Positions 43,963 to 55,705 of a stretch of DNA of 64,000 nt are shown piece after piece (within the stretch, counting starts at the first letter, position 1; each line of letters starts with the position of its first letter). The stretch spans positions 1,557,501 through 1,621,500 of the forward strand of contig NC_092689.1 in assembly GCF_964275005.1 (NCBI RefSeq), given 5' to 3'. Origin of the DNA: Diadema setosum. Its lineage: Eukaryota > Echinodermata > Echinoidea > Diadematoida > Diadematidae. A program made the translations under genes and the position numbers. Below the pieces are notes generated by a model. It was not told the origin of the DNA. It was given only the letters and a program-made list of their open reading frames with translations, and searched no databases.

Positions 43963-44127
43963 CCTGTTTCATAAAGTTGTTCGTAACGTTACGAACGACT
44001 TACGAGCGACTGGTGATCAGTTCTTGTGGTGAATTATTGAAACTCTAGTAAGTATAGCACATCGCAACTGATCACCAGTCGCTCGTAAGTTGTTCGTAAC
44101 TTTACGAACAGCTTTATGAAACACCCC
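43963..44127. mobile_element. Palindromic MITE, GTTTCATAAAG / CTTTATGAAAC ends
   Basis: Left: TGTTTCATAAAGTTGTTCGT, then AACGACTTACGAGCGACTGG. Right: the same in reverse complement ending CTTTATGAAACACCCCCCTG. Arms about 65 bp around a 35-bp centre. It starts 30 bp after the hairpin at 43575. Confidence 0.8.
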
Positions 44128-44212
44128 CCTGTTATGTTTATATCACGTCCCTTAACTAATTAGTTTTCATTAATAAGATAAGTGTGCTGGGGGTGGTCTC
44201 CAGTAGTGAATC

Positions 44213-44285
44213 ATTGTGTGTGTGTCTGTGTATGTGTGCGTGTGTGTTTGTGTGTGTGTGTGTGTGTGTGTTTGTGTGTGTGTTT
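44213..44285. repeat. GT microsatellite
   Basis: (gt)n with cg and tt interruptions. Responsible for the C/V-rich plus ORF and H/T-rich minus ORFs. Confidence 0.95.
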
Positions 44286-44299
44286 ATATACATACCTAC

Positions 44300-46510
44300 A
44301 TACAAACATACATGTATGCATGCACACACATGAAACATGTGCATCAAATGTGGCTAGATCAAGTCCAGTCATAGTGAGAGAAACAGATAAACAGGCAGAC
44401 ACACACACGCACACACGCATAAACGGACACATTTATAATAATTATACACACTCTTGTCTCTAAGCACAGTAATTTCCATGCATATTCAGGAGATTACGCC
44501 CTGAAGATTCATGATTACATTGATGAGCTTTCTCATCTTCAGATGACTGCCGTTGTATTAATGAGATACTTTAAGAATTCGGTGGCTCAGATTTCATTTG
44601 GAAGGAAGTACCTCAGAGAAAGCCTGATGCGTTTTATTATGACAGTGAAATTTGATGTGCGGATGTCTTGCGGGATGTCAGTAGATACTTTATCTGAATC
44701 ATTGCTACTGTCGTCTTGATTCCAGTGAGTAAACCATCGCTTTGGAGAAAACGTGCTGAAATCGCGAACATGTTTCTTTTCTCTTTTAAAACAACCAGAA
44801 AATACAGCATTTACTCTTCTGTGTATGTGTGTGTGTATACACGACTAATTGTACGTATTGAGTACGGTTTTGTAGATTCTGCGTAAATAGATCGGTTAAT
44901 TTATCTTGACTCAAACACACACACACACGTGCACTTGTTGTTGTTGTTTTCACTTTACGATAAGTGTAATGTCAATATTCAAACAAAAGTATGTAGGCTA
45001 CGAATTAGGGCCTACGTGTTTGTAATTATGGATCGGGCGGTAACTACGTGTGAGGTCGGTATTTTTGCTTTGTTGTTGTTGTTTACGTGTTTGTTTGTTT
45101 GTTTGTTTGTTTGTATTTTGTTTACGTTCTGCTGTCGCGACATTACACTGAAACTCACAAATTCATTGCGTTGATGTTTCTGCATTAAGCGACTGGATGC
45201 AGGAATCTAAGACGAAGTTTTGCCAGCTGCTTTGGGAAGGATGCGAGGAAGCAATAAAAATGATGTTCATATAAGCTGAAAATTTTTGGCCGCCCGGCTC
45301 ACAGACATGATTAAACTCGAAACGCTTCCAATCAGTAAACTGTTATTTTCTCACATGCACTCGCGAACGAAATGAACTTTGTTATTGTGACATCTTGAGT
45401 TGCATCGTGGTTGCTGAAACTTTACAACGTATGTGCTTGTCAAGGTCGTCTAGGCCAGCCTCGTTATCACCCGCCTTGCACGTTCGTATCACAGCCCGTC
45501 GATGCAATATCTCTCGGATTCAAACATTTAGTTCTGACCTGCAAATTATTCAGCATGGCGTCATGATGATGGTGAGTTTTTGTGATGTGGTTCCTTTGAG
45601 AATTAGTGCACAATGCACCAGGGACCAGCTCGATCATTCCATCGGCAGTATCAGCAGTGAGTATCACAACTGCTCGCCCCCATCATGCAGAAAATTATCA
45701 TAATACGTGTATCATGGTGAGTATTTCTGATAATCAATTTCCGCAGAAACAACAAAACCCAGTTCGCTAGTCATGGGATATTATTTTGCTTTGTACTGCT
45801 CGGTGATATACATGTTTTTAGAGTTTGTATTTATAAGTTATTCTACATTAAAGTGAACATGAATTGAGTATTATTATTTTTTTTGCTGAAATACTTGGAT
45901 GATTCATGGTATTTCGAGTGAACGATATAGAACTAAGACTGGACTTGAATTGGAGAGAAGTATAGCATTTTTATAGTATGTAGCATTTTCATAGTATGTG
46001 CGAATGAACTGCATTCGTATACTTTACCACAATGTGAAATGCCAGCCTGCCGTGCTCAATTTGACTTCAATAGATAGAGTAAGATTAAATATATCGAAAA
46101 AAAAAACTAAAAAGATCTTTAAATATGACTTTAAGTGGGGAAGCTGTGTAATTGTTTTATCGAAAATTACTTGCAAATCTTACACTTACTTTCTTGTCAT
46201 GAAATAAACGAGACAAGAATTGTCTTTTCAGGGAATTGCTTATTTAAAAGGATGGGACGGTAGCATAACTGCCCATGTAGAAGTATTTCAGAAGTCTAAT
46301 ATGCCGAGAAAGCTATTTCCCGATATGAACAATTATGATTTTTATTTTTGGTAACTTTTTCATTCTTGTGGCATAATGGAAGACCATTTGACTTACCCAA
46401 TTCAGATAGCAGAGAGAATAATATTACCTTTACCATATCTCAGCAGGTTCCATGGCATTTGCTTCTGGGACATATTCCCATGAGATATTTGCACGTTGGT
46501 TAAGCCAAGC
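44300..46510. other. No gene recognised
   Basis: Contains short CA and GTTT tracts (about 44400, 44918, 45085-45115). The 102-residue ORF at 45395-45703 has no family resemblance. Nothing else supported. Confidence 0.5.
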
Positions 46511-46519
46511 ATAAATTCT

Positions 46520-46620
46520 AACCACAAACATAACCCTAACCCTAAACCTAATCTTCACATCAAACTAAGCCTAAGACCGTATGGCAACTTTTAATAACGC
46601 TAACCCTAAGTCCTTGGGGG
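46520..46620 (+). repeat. Degenerate telomere-like CCCTAA tract
   Basis: ataaccctaaccctaaacct, then aatcttc, and later gctaaccctaagtc. These are diverged repeats of the animal telomere hexamer, C-rich strand on plus. Too short and degenerate for a telomere. Confidence 0.6.
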
Positions 46621-46739
46621 AAATAAGACGGGAGCAACAGTCGCAAGAGCAAATGCTGTGTCGCCATCTTAGTAACAAGTCAGGAAATGTGTAGTTCCAT
46701 TGAAATTTTGTTGAACTTTCTTAATATTTTCTTTTTTCG

Positions 46740-46925
46740 TTTGTGACGTCACAAGCTGTATAGTAGTCTTCTCATCCGGCGATGTCTGCAGCTAAACTTT
46801 AAAACAATTCTTTAACTACTGAGCAGATTGCATGTCCGATGTTCCTCAAACTTTCACTAATGTGTTCCACTATATTGCTGCATTCACTCGATCCGTATGT
46901 TTATTTGGGGTTCATTCCCCTGTTT
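46740..46925 (+). mobile_element. Solo arm of the 25502-type foldback family
   Basis: tagtagtcttctcatccggc, then tccgatgttcctcaaactttcact and gtgttccactatattgctgc match the right arm at 25883-26072 in order. The opposite arm is missing. Confidence 0.65.
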
Positions 46926-47466
46926 GCCCCTGCATGTTCACCATCAGGCGTCGAACTGGAGAAAACTTGCGATCTTACCGTTTTCTTGTGCTGCTTTGTT
47001 TTTATTTTCACTTCCTTTTGAGAGCATCTTCTTCTCTTTTCTTTAGATAATTAAAGGCAAATTTCCAAAAGAGTTCATAGCGAAAACCATGCAATCTATC
47101 ATCATCATGATTGAATTACCAGTAAATGCTTGATGTGAGCAAAACACGTCATCGCTTGTGCTTCTTGGGACATTTATCCAAGTAACTGCTATATGGTTGC
47201 GTAACGACTTGTCGGTGTGCAGAGCACGTATTAATGTTATTGAAGGCCGGCTACGTAAAAATAGCACAAGGGTTTTGCATGTGGCAGTCCTCTTTTAGGT
47301 ACGTCTTAGCACGCTGTGACGTGTATGCAATTACTATAACGTGGAACGCCATCAATGTATGGCCAAATTAAACTTTGCATAAGTGCGTGTTTTGGGGGTA
47401 CAATGAAGGCAAAATTCTCTATGGCAATCTTGCCAATTAACTAAGATACTCATCCACACCTATATC

Positions 47467-47717
47467 AGGATTCGACATTAACCTTTTTTTCTCTCTCTCT
47501 ATAGTGGCCGCCGTCTGGGCCACAAAAATCTTTTTGAATTTGACATTTTGGTGGCCCGACAAAGAAATGTTAGTTGTCCGAAATAAAAGGAAATATAATA
47601 ATTCATTTTGAATTTTATCTGCCCGATCGAGCCACCAAAAGATAGCCTTTTGAAAATTTGGTGTCCGACATCAATTCTTAGAAGCCCCGGTGGCGTCAAC
47701 GCTAAAGTCGAGCCCTG
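47467..47717. mobile_element. MITE with GGCTCGACATT-type ends, copy 2
   Basis: Left aggattcgacattaaccttt; right, in reverse complement, agggctcgactttagcg. The interior has ggtggcc/gggccac and gtggcccgacaaa words like the copy at 21050-21306. About 251 bp. Confidence 0.6.
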
Positions 47718-49043
47718 TCTATGTGAAAACGGCTTCCTTGCATATAGTTGGTGATGTCACAAACCCACAATTGAACTTTGAATTCTCTAAAGGAATAATT
47801 TGCCAAAGGTTTACCTGACACACCGACAACTAATGGTGTTAAACGTCAGTTAGGGTTGAATAGATTCAAGAGTTATATACAACTTCATGCACTGTTTGAC
47901 GTAACGCCTTAATGTCAAAGTGTAATGTCCATATTTCTTTATGTATATAGGTATCGGTAGTTCCACAGAATGTTCGTCTTGACATTCATTTTACTTTATC
48001 AATATCTAATTGAATTAGTAGGAACCTACTTTCAAGTGTAGACATGAAATGCTCCTCAAACTTCATTTTGTATCAAATCCTTAACAGATTCTCTTGTATA
48101 TGAATAAAATCCTGTTATTCAAAAGTCTACATTTTGACTACGAATGGAATTTGCAGTTTGGATACATTATGTTATTTTCACATCTATGTTTAGGATTGTG
48201 TGGATGGTTTTGTAGACAGGGACTTCTCGCTAAGTTAGATTTCTCCCTTAATGATTGTCTTTTATTTTCTTCTGTTTGAAAGTCTATTCGCATTTTTCTA
48301 TTGATAACACAATAGCATTGATTGAACTTCATTCACTCAGTTCTTTGCTAAGAGTAACTAAATTATGCTAATTGAATTCGTTGCCTCTGAGAATGTTTTT
48401 TCGAGATGAGCAGTCCTCAAACAGATGAGGATGTTTGCTTCCACGATATAATGTTACATACGACTAGGAATTAGTCGCTGTTGTGCATCGTAAATCAAAA
48501 GAACATTTGGACGTGTTCAGCGTCGCGCTGAATCATACTTTGGGAAAAACTATAAACTGATTTTTATTGAGGTGAACACCGTTCAGACGCTCGGCGTCAT
48601 TTATAGTAAAAGAGTTAGTAGACCCTTATGTCCTAAATTTTGTCATTAATTTTGTCAAACTGTATGTGTTAAACACTTAAAGCTTTTCATATACAAGTCG
48701 ACCTCTCCTTTCATTTCTTCATGTACTCAATGATTGATAGATTGTTTGATTATATAAAGGGCCCTACATTTGACTTTATCCGTTGAATGTCGAATTAGTC
48801 AACTTCATCTAAATTTTCTGCATGATATTAATTTGTTAATAGCTAATGGCTCTTATTCATTTACCTGTTATCGACGTATGAAGCACTCGTTTTTAATCTG
48901 TAAATGCTCTCATAATTATATATTTAAAACCGATTTATCCTGTGATCAAATAAACGTTTATGACTGTCAACATTATTTCAATAGAATCCATGAAAATCGC
49001 AAGCGGCATCTAGTTTCATTGATATCCTTTGAAAGGTAAGAGA

Positions 49044-49207
49044 TGACATTTGTCAACGACTGGTTGCGAGATCCGGGGTAACTTCAATTCAATTCTAATT
49101 CAAGATATTGCCAGTCAAAGGGCAACTTGATGCCATTTGTCAACGACTGGATGCGAGATTCGGGGTAACTTCATTTTAATTTTAATTAAAGATGTTGTCA
49201 GTCAAAG
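49044..49207 (+). repeat. Tandem duplication, about 78-bp unit x2
   Basis: Units at 49044-49121 and 49129-49207 both run from catttgtcaacgactgg through gcgagat.cggggtaacttca to ttg.cagtcaaag, with a handful of differences. Intergenic. Confidence 0.85.
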
Positions 49208-49619
49208 CGGCTCCTTATTTCAGTACATGGAGAGAGGTTTACTTCCGACATATAAAAACATAGGTCAAGGCTGGGATTATTCTGTCGTCACTCATATCTT
49301 ACAACCTGCGTTTGTGGTAATCATGATAAGCATCATACTTTTTCTTTAACGCGACGATGTATTTTCCACTCAAACACCAACTGGCAAGCAAACCAGATTC
49401 TCTAAAGAGGGTCCAATAAATCTCACTCGGAGATTTGCGAATCGAGCCCCACAAGGATTATCTGGAATTGTAAAATGTTATCACAAAGCAAAGACAGGGT
49501 TTTTTTCTTCAAGATGGCTCATAATGAGTAGTTAATAATGACGGTTGCTGACCACGCGAATAACTGAGTTTATACTTCCATGCCTTACCCGCATGTGTTA
49601 CTGGGTCATCCCATTAGAT

Positions 49620-49883
49620 CGACACCCACGAGTCATACAGAGTTCGACATTGAAAACAGGTCCATGAGTCATTCAGCTCCCGAGTCATACAGCTTATGAG
49701 TTCGACACTAGGCAAATAAAGCCCATGAGTTTGACACTAGGTAAAAACAGCCCACGAGTTCGACAGATACAATACGGGGCTTAATGTGTCGGTCTTCTGG
49801 GCCTTGTTAGCTTGGTGTCGAACTAATGGGCTGTATGACTCGTGAGGTGTATAACTCATGGGCTGTATGACTCGTGGGTGTCG
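49620..49883. mobile_element. Inverted-repeat element built of 'ACGAGT' modules
   Basis: Ends are perfect 21-bp inverted repeats (49620-49640 and 49863-49883; CGACACCCACGAGTCATACA plus one base). Inside, modules 'cccatgagttcgacactagg' and 'cacgagtcatacagc' repeat in direct and inverted form about eight times. 264 bp, noncoding. Confidence 0.8.
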
Positions 49884-50236
49884 GTCTCGTGACGTGCACC
49901 CTTTGTCACCTGGGTTGATGCAAGTTCCCAGTTCATCTCAAGAGGTTGAAAGTGCCTGCGTGCTTCCGAACATGATAAGCCACTGATTTACGACTAACAA
50001 TTCTGTCTGTAATGCTCTATAATCTGAAGAATTGTCTTTCTCACCACAAAACAAGTTATTCGAATAAACATTATTAATTTCTAACTCGTTTAATAAGCCG
50101 TTGAATAGAGGCAAACAAGTTTGGTATCTCATCGTTTTGTCTATTGTAATGACGGGATATGGGGAGAAGAAAGGCATTCATAGCGTTAAAAAAGAAATTC
50201 CTTCTTTAAAATTGTTCAATCACTAATGACTAATAT

Positions 50237-50298
<62 letters not shown>

Positions 50299-50335
50299 CG
50301 TGTGTGTGTGTGTGTGCGCGTGTGCGTGTGTACGC
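50237..50335. repeat. AT then GT microsatellite
   Basis: (at)n 50237-50280 and (gt)n with gc interruptions to about 50332. Confidence 0.95.
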
Positions 50336-50485
50336 ATAAATGCACACATACATATCAGGGACTCTCAGTTGACAGAAAATGTGCTTAGAATTCCTTTCTT
50401 TCCCTTTTTTTTTAAGTCTCAAGTATTCTTCAAAGTCATGTGACTCAAGCAAACAGGTAATTATTATCAATCCCCCCAGGAAAAC

Positions 50486-50488
<3 letters not shown>

Positions 50489-50552
<64 letters not shown>

Positions 50553-50560
50553 ACACACAT
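50489..50560. repeat. CA microsatellite with GC core
   Basis: (ca)n then gcgcgcgcgcgcgc then cacacaca. The GC dinucleotide run could form Z-DNA in principle. Confidence 0.95.
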
Positions 50561-50768
50561 AATGACGGTAAAGTTAACGGAACATGGGGAAATGTTCCTG
50601 TGCACCACCACGAAGCGTCAACTCATAAATCCATGACGGGCAGTTCGAACACGCTTGCTTCTTTTCAAACTCACTAGAACTTTTCACCCTGTAGATGGCG
50701 AAACATTATGTAAGAGTTTGACCCACTCGACATCTACACAAGATATACTCCCGTTACGTGTTCATTGC

Positions 50769-50910
50769 TTCTCTCTTCCTCTCTCTCTCCCTCTCCCTCT
50801 CTTTCACTCTCTCGTCTTTTTCTCTGTATATCATATGCATATTTATAAACAGAAATAAAGTTACGTTCTCTTCTTCTCCTTCTCTCTCTCTCCCTCTCTT
50901 GCCCCTCCTC
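50769..50910. repeat. CT-rich low-complexity tracts
   Basis: Two blocks of ctctct/ccctctc (50769-50816 and 50868-50910). They generate the S/L-rich and R/E-rich ORFs. Confidence 0.9.
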
Positions 50911-50919
50911 TCTGAACTC

Positions 50920-51200
50920 TCTTGCGCAACTCGGATCCTGCCGAAGGGAACAATTATCCTCTTTAATTGGAGTGACGATTGTTTTACCCACATGACTGTT
51001 TTAGTGGTTGGGTCCATGTGCTTGGTGATTGGATTCGGTCTGGTTGCCTTTGTGTTTGCCCCTGGCATTGAGTTTCCCGTCCTACTACCTCTAACTTTCG
51101 ATTGTTTTGGGATTGAGTTTCGCAAGGGAGTCGGAAAAGGGACGAAGAGATATATAGTGAGAAAAAGAGAAATATCTTGCGCCAGGAGTTCGCGGCAAAG
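50920..51200 (+). other. Weak candidate exon with a hydrophobic segment
   Basis: The open frame over this stretch reads HMTVLVVGSMCLVIGFGLVA, then FVFAPGIEFPVLL, a membrane-span-like run, and later a basic RKGVGKGTKRYIVRKRE. A GTGAGT donor-like site lies at about 51201. No homologue is recognised and the upstream part of the frame is CT-repeat noise. It could be chance; listed because the composition changes abruptly here. Confidence 0.15.
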
Positions 51201-51209
51201 ATGTGAGTA

Positions 51210-54200
51210 AAGTGAAGACAGAAATGCGCAAATGAGACGAGATACCACAAAAGATATTTTAGTAAATTGACAGACAAGATGTATCAGCTCGACATACTGA
51301 CACACATTGGAGAGATGATGGGACAAGCTCCTATTTTCGGGAAGTAGTAAACTGATGCGCTGGAACTTCACCGAGAAATGGAGCAACTGGGATGAGTGAG
51401 TATGTACTTTTTGCGCCGATATGAATATTGATAGGGAAGAGACAGAGAATGAGGGAAAATATGAAGGCGATAGAGGAGAGGGAGGGAGGGAGAGAGACTC
51501 AGAAGTGGAGAATTTAGGACAGCAGTCAGATTTGACTGTATAACTTATAACTGAATTACTTTTTTTGTGAAAGTTTTAGAACAAAATCCTCTATGTCGAT
51601 GGAAGCAAATATTCAAGTACAGCAAAAGTCTTGATCTCTACAAATCATGTCAGATAATGTGATCATGATCAACGCTCCTTTCCATTTCAGTTTTGAGGAT
51701 TTGGAGATTACATTTCATGTGATCTAGAGGATTCTTTTACATTGGTATGGTAATGATGAAATCAGGAGGCTCTTCAGAGGATGTGATGGGGTAATGAGGT
51801 TGGCACAGAAACCCCGAAGGGAGAGAAATTGTACCCCAAACTCGTCGAAGAATATATCACGTGACATGAGAAAATACCTCCAGTTGTAAATTCTGCAAAC
51901 TACATGGCCGTGGCCGTTTAATACTACTCTTATTCCTTTTCTCCAAACAAGCCCTCATCACATCAATAGTTTGGAAATTACAGTGCAAGGGTAAAGAAAA
52001 TGTAATTACAGTTAAAAAAAACCCCGGTTTTCTAATGAGTCCGATTTTTTTTTTTCAGATCGTGAGTCTGTCACATTGACAAAATCGTAACAGAATCGTA
52101 ACAATTTGTAGATCAATAGTTCAAAATATCAAGTTGGATATCCTGTTCAGCAAGTTATATGTTTGCGTAGTGACTTTTTGTAATTAATGAATCTTAATAT
52201 GCATGACTGAGAATTGTCATATAGCCTTCGTGACTGTACTTCTGATGCCTTTATTCAAACCAACCTAAGCATCATCCTTTTCTGGCATTTCTAAACATTT
52301 GCCCCGAAAAAATGTTAGAAAAATTACCGAAAATGTGCAATAAACAATGACCATTCTAATTGCAAATACCATTCTTAAAGTCAGCTGGTATTTACATGGC
52401 AATTGTAATCTGAAATAGTGGTGAAAGAAGAGAGACTTTATTTTCATTACAAGCAATTATTCTTTTTTTTTCCTGACGTCCTGTATCTGCAGGCTTATAC
52501 AAAATGCAGCATACGAGTTTCATATCTTATACAGATGACGTGTTTGTGTATGTGTGTGTGTGTGTGTGGGGGGGGGGTGGCGGGGTGGGGGTGGGGTGAG
52601 GGAAATGGTAGGGGGTAGGTCGGGGAGGCACGAATGAAACATAATCGAATATGAGCACTGGATTGGGGTATTGCAATCATTATCCATTCATATGAATGCG
52701 GATATTCTCAATTATAGTCCTTAACTACCAATGTAGTTATTATATTCTGCATAATGTACATTTAATCCCACTTTTCCTTCACGGACTTAATTTCATTTCC
52801 AAAAGGGATCATTATCGATAATTACATCCACTGATGGTGGCAATTATAAAGAAATGATGATAATAATATCAACAATGATATTCATGAAGGTCGTGATGAC
52901 TACGATAGTGAAAACAATAATGAAGCATATGAAAGTGTTACTAAACGTGTACACATATTCATGTGAAACAACTTTCAATCTCAAACGTTTTTTTTTTGTT
53001 TTTTTTTTTTGGGGGGGGGGGAAGGGGGGGGGACAAGATTTCCTTTTTCCTCTTCTCTTCAATCACTACATTTGTCTCTGAGAAATGCGTGGATGGCACA
53101 TACAATGTGATATTGGTAGGGGCTGCACGTCTTCAACTGTGCAAGGATCTTCTATTTGCTTAAGCTCAAAATCTGAACACACACTTGACACACGCTCTCC
53201 GAGTCACGACTTCAATAAAGCAAACTGAACTTCACGCGATCGAGCATGGGGGGGGGGGGGGTGGGTGCATGAGCAGACAACCTTTCTTTAAAGACGATAT
53301 GGCTTGTAGCGAAGTGAGGCTTACTACAACGAATGCCCTTATTGTGTGAAGAGGAAGAGATGATTCCGACAATACAAATCTGAAAAGCAAAAAACCGGAT
53401 CTTGGCTCAAGGAAACCGAATCCAGGCCGGGCCCTCTTATCGAAAAGACGATAAAAGAGTTCTCGCAGCATTCCTTTACCGGGCATACAAGAATCTCCCT
53501 GGCCATAAACGAAGATATTCTCTTTTAGCCACCAAGTCACGAAGATTGATTTGATGCCTTTCATCTGTGTACGCACCCTCTTCCCAACAGCCCGGTATTT
53601 GTTCTACTTTTCGCGTCGAACGTATATCGCATTTCTCTTTGTCTCTTCAGTCTGTTGGAGGGCGCAGGACTTCGATTAGACCTTACCTGTTATTCGATCT
53701 TGCTCCAATATGATCAGCTCGCTTTGTGGGACACTACATGCAACGCCCTCCCCAGCGATTCCGCCATGGGGTTATCGTTATAACTGGGGAGAGTGTCGGG
53801 CTTTCTGCTCGAGACGAAACATTCTCGCTTTTCCTTAGAGTGAGAACGCAAACAGATCTGGTATCCAATGTGAAAGGCGATACTGCAAACAGCCATTATA
53901 GCATGTAAGATTTTTTTTTTTCTTTCCAGGGACTGTTAACGTCTAAGTGGCATTGAAGCTTACTCTTTCGTATATGAGATATTCTATACATGACATGTTT
54001 TTTTTTTTTTTTTCAGAAGTAAACTGATACCAATGCTCAGGGATTGTAAAGCACAAAGTTAACAGGTTATACGAAAGCTCGAATTAATATCTTTATGCAG
54101 TTCCATCCGTCATCACAATAAAGTTTTTGATACGATCAAAATAAATATTCAATTCGTCCAACGGTTTCGTTCGTAAACCATTCGATACTATAGCTCAACC

Positions 54201-55669
54201 CATAACCTTCCATGGTTATCAAAAGCCTCTCAGAAAGAAACGAGGGGCAGGGATGTTCCTGATCAGGACTAATGCTAGCCCGAAACCATTACAGTTTGAG
54301 GTCATGGACCCCCCCCCCCCTACAAATAGATAACACAGAATTCTTCCGATCGAAGGACCACGTAATTGCAAGCGGTTTTTGTCGTCCGCTTAATGCACCA
54401 TTGTTTTTGTTTTGTTTTTGGGACGCCTCTTCAGAAAACATTTACAAGTAGCCTTTGTCTTTCTTTACGGATCAATACAGTATCAGTTAATTTTGTGTAG
54501 AGTTGAATCTTTTAGAACGTATAAAATAGAAGTTGGACAAGCATTGCTCTTGTCAGTATGTTGTGTGATTGATTGTATGTTTGTATGTGATTGAACTGTC
54601 CATGGGTTTGAGATGACTCACTATGTGTGTGTCACAGTGTGAATGTGAATGAGCAGAGTGAATGAATATGAATTTGAATCTGTATTAGTTTTCCGGTGTG
54701 GATTAGGAGTAGAAAACCTTTTGCTCGTATAATAAACAATTAGGTGAAAATACTCTTCATATATAGCGAAAGAGCAGAGCAGGTGAATGGGAAATATGAA
54801 ATCTAGCAATGAGCGATCGAAACGTTCATGTAGACCAGTAAAAAGGTTCCTGTGTATTACAAAGAAGAATATCCTTCACTGGGTGAAAAACACGTTTCAG
54901 TGCAAGGAATGAATTAACCCCTCCCCCCCCCCCAAAAAAAAAAAAAACAACCCCAAAACACAACAACAACAACAACAAGCAAACAAAGAAAACAAAACAA
55001 AAACAAAAACAGTGTGATATTACTGAACGTATATAACGAAACTTACTGAAATCGGAAAGACTGCTAGAAATTTTGTTGTCTGAATTTCCCAGTGACGAGT
55101 AGTAGGCTTATACATTTTGAGTACTATCATAAAATAAGATTAGATGGAATCGAGTCTCCTCGTTCCTTAAATTAAGTGGATGGGGGTGACTATCCATTTT
55201 CCACATTCTTTATAACCCTCATTATTCAGGCAGCACGGACACTCGTTCTCTGATAGATTTGACAGGTTTCATTAGATTATGTCTTCTACTTCAAAGAAGC
55301 CATCTAAGATTGTCATGTCAAACTGGAGCTGAATTTCTGTACGATTTTAGTGAAATACATTTTTAAAATGCCAGTTCACCGGGTTCTACGTGTTAATGCT
55401 AGGAACATTATCATATGAATGTGTATAAATGTAATGTAATATTTGATTTCTCCTGCTACTTCCGTCTCTGGCAAAACCCAAACAATCCCCGGGAAAAACC
55501 CGACCCATCGCGTAAACATTATCCTAGCACTGCAGGCATCGGTGATGTTGTCATTCGGACCACGCGACATCCCGAAGGATTTATGGGCTCAGTTCAAAGT
55601 TTCATTGGGTCACTGTCGAAATATGTCGGATTCAGCTACATTCACGAGAAGTGTTAAAACGAAAAGCAC

Positions 55670-55705
<36 letters not shown>

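Noticed and set aside
50754..51386. 210-residue minus ORF and 150-residue plus ORF
   Set aside because: Much of both frames is CT/GA repeat. Only the 50920-51200 plus segment was kept, at very low confidence.
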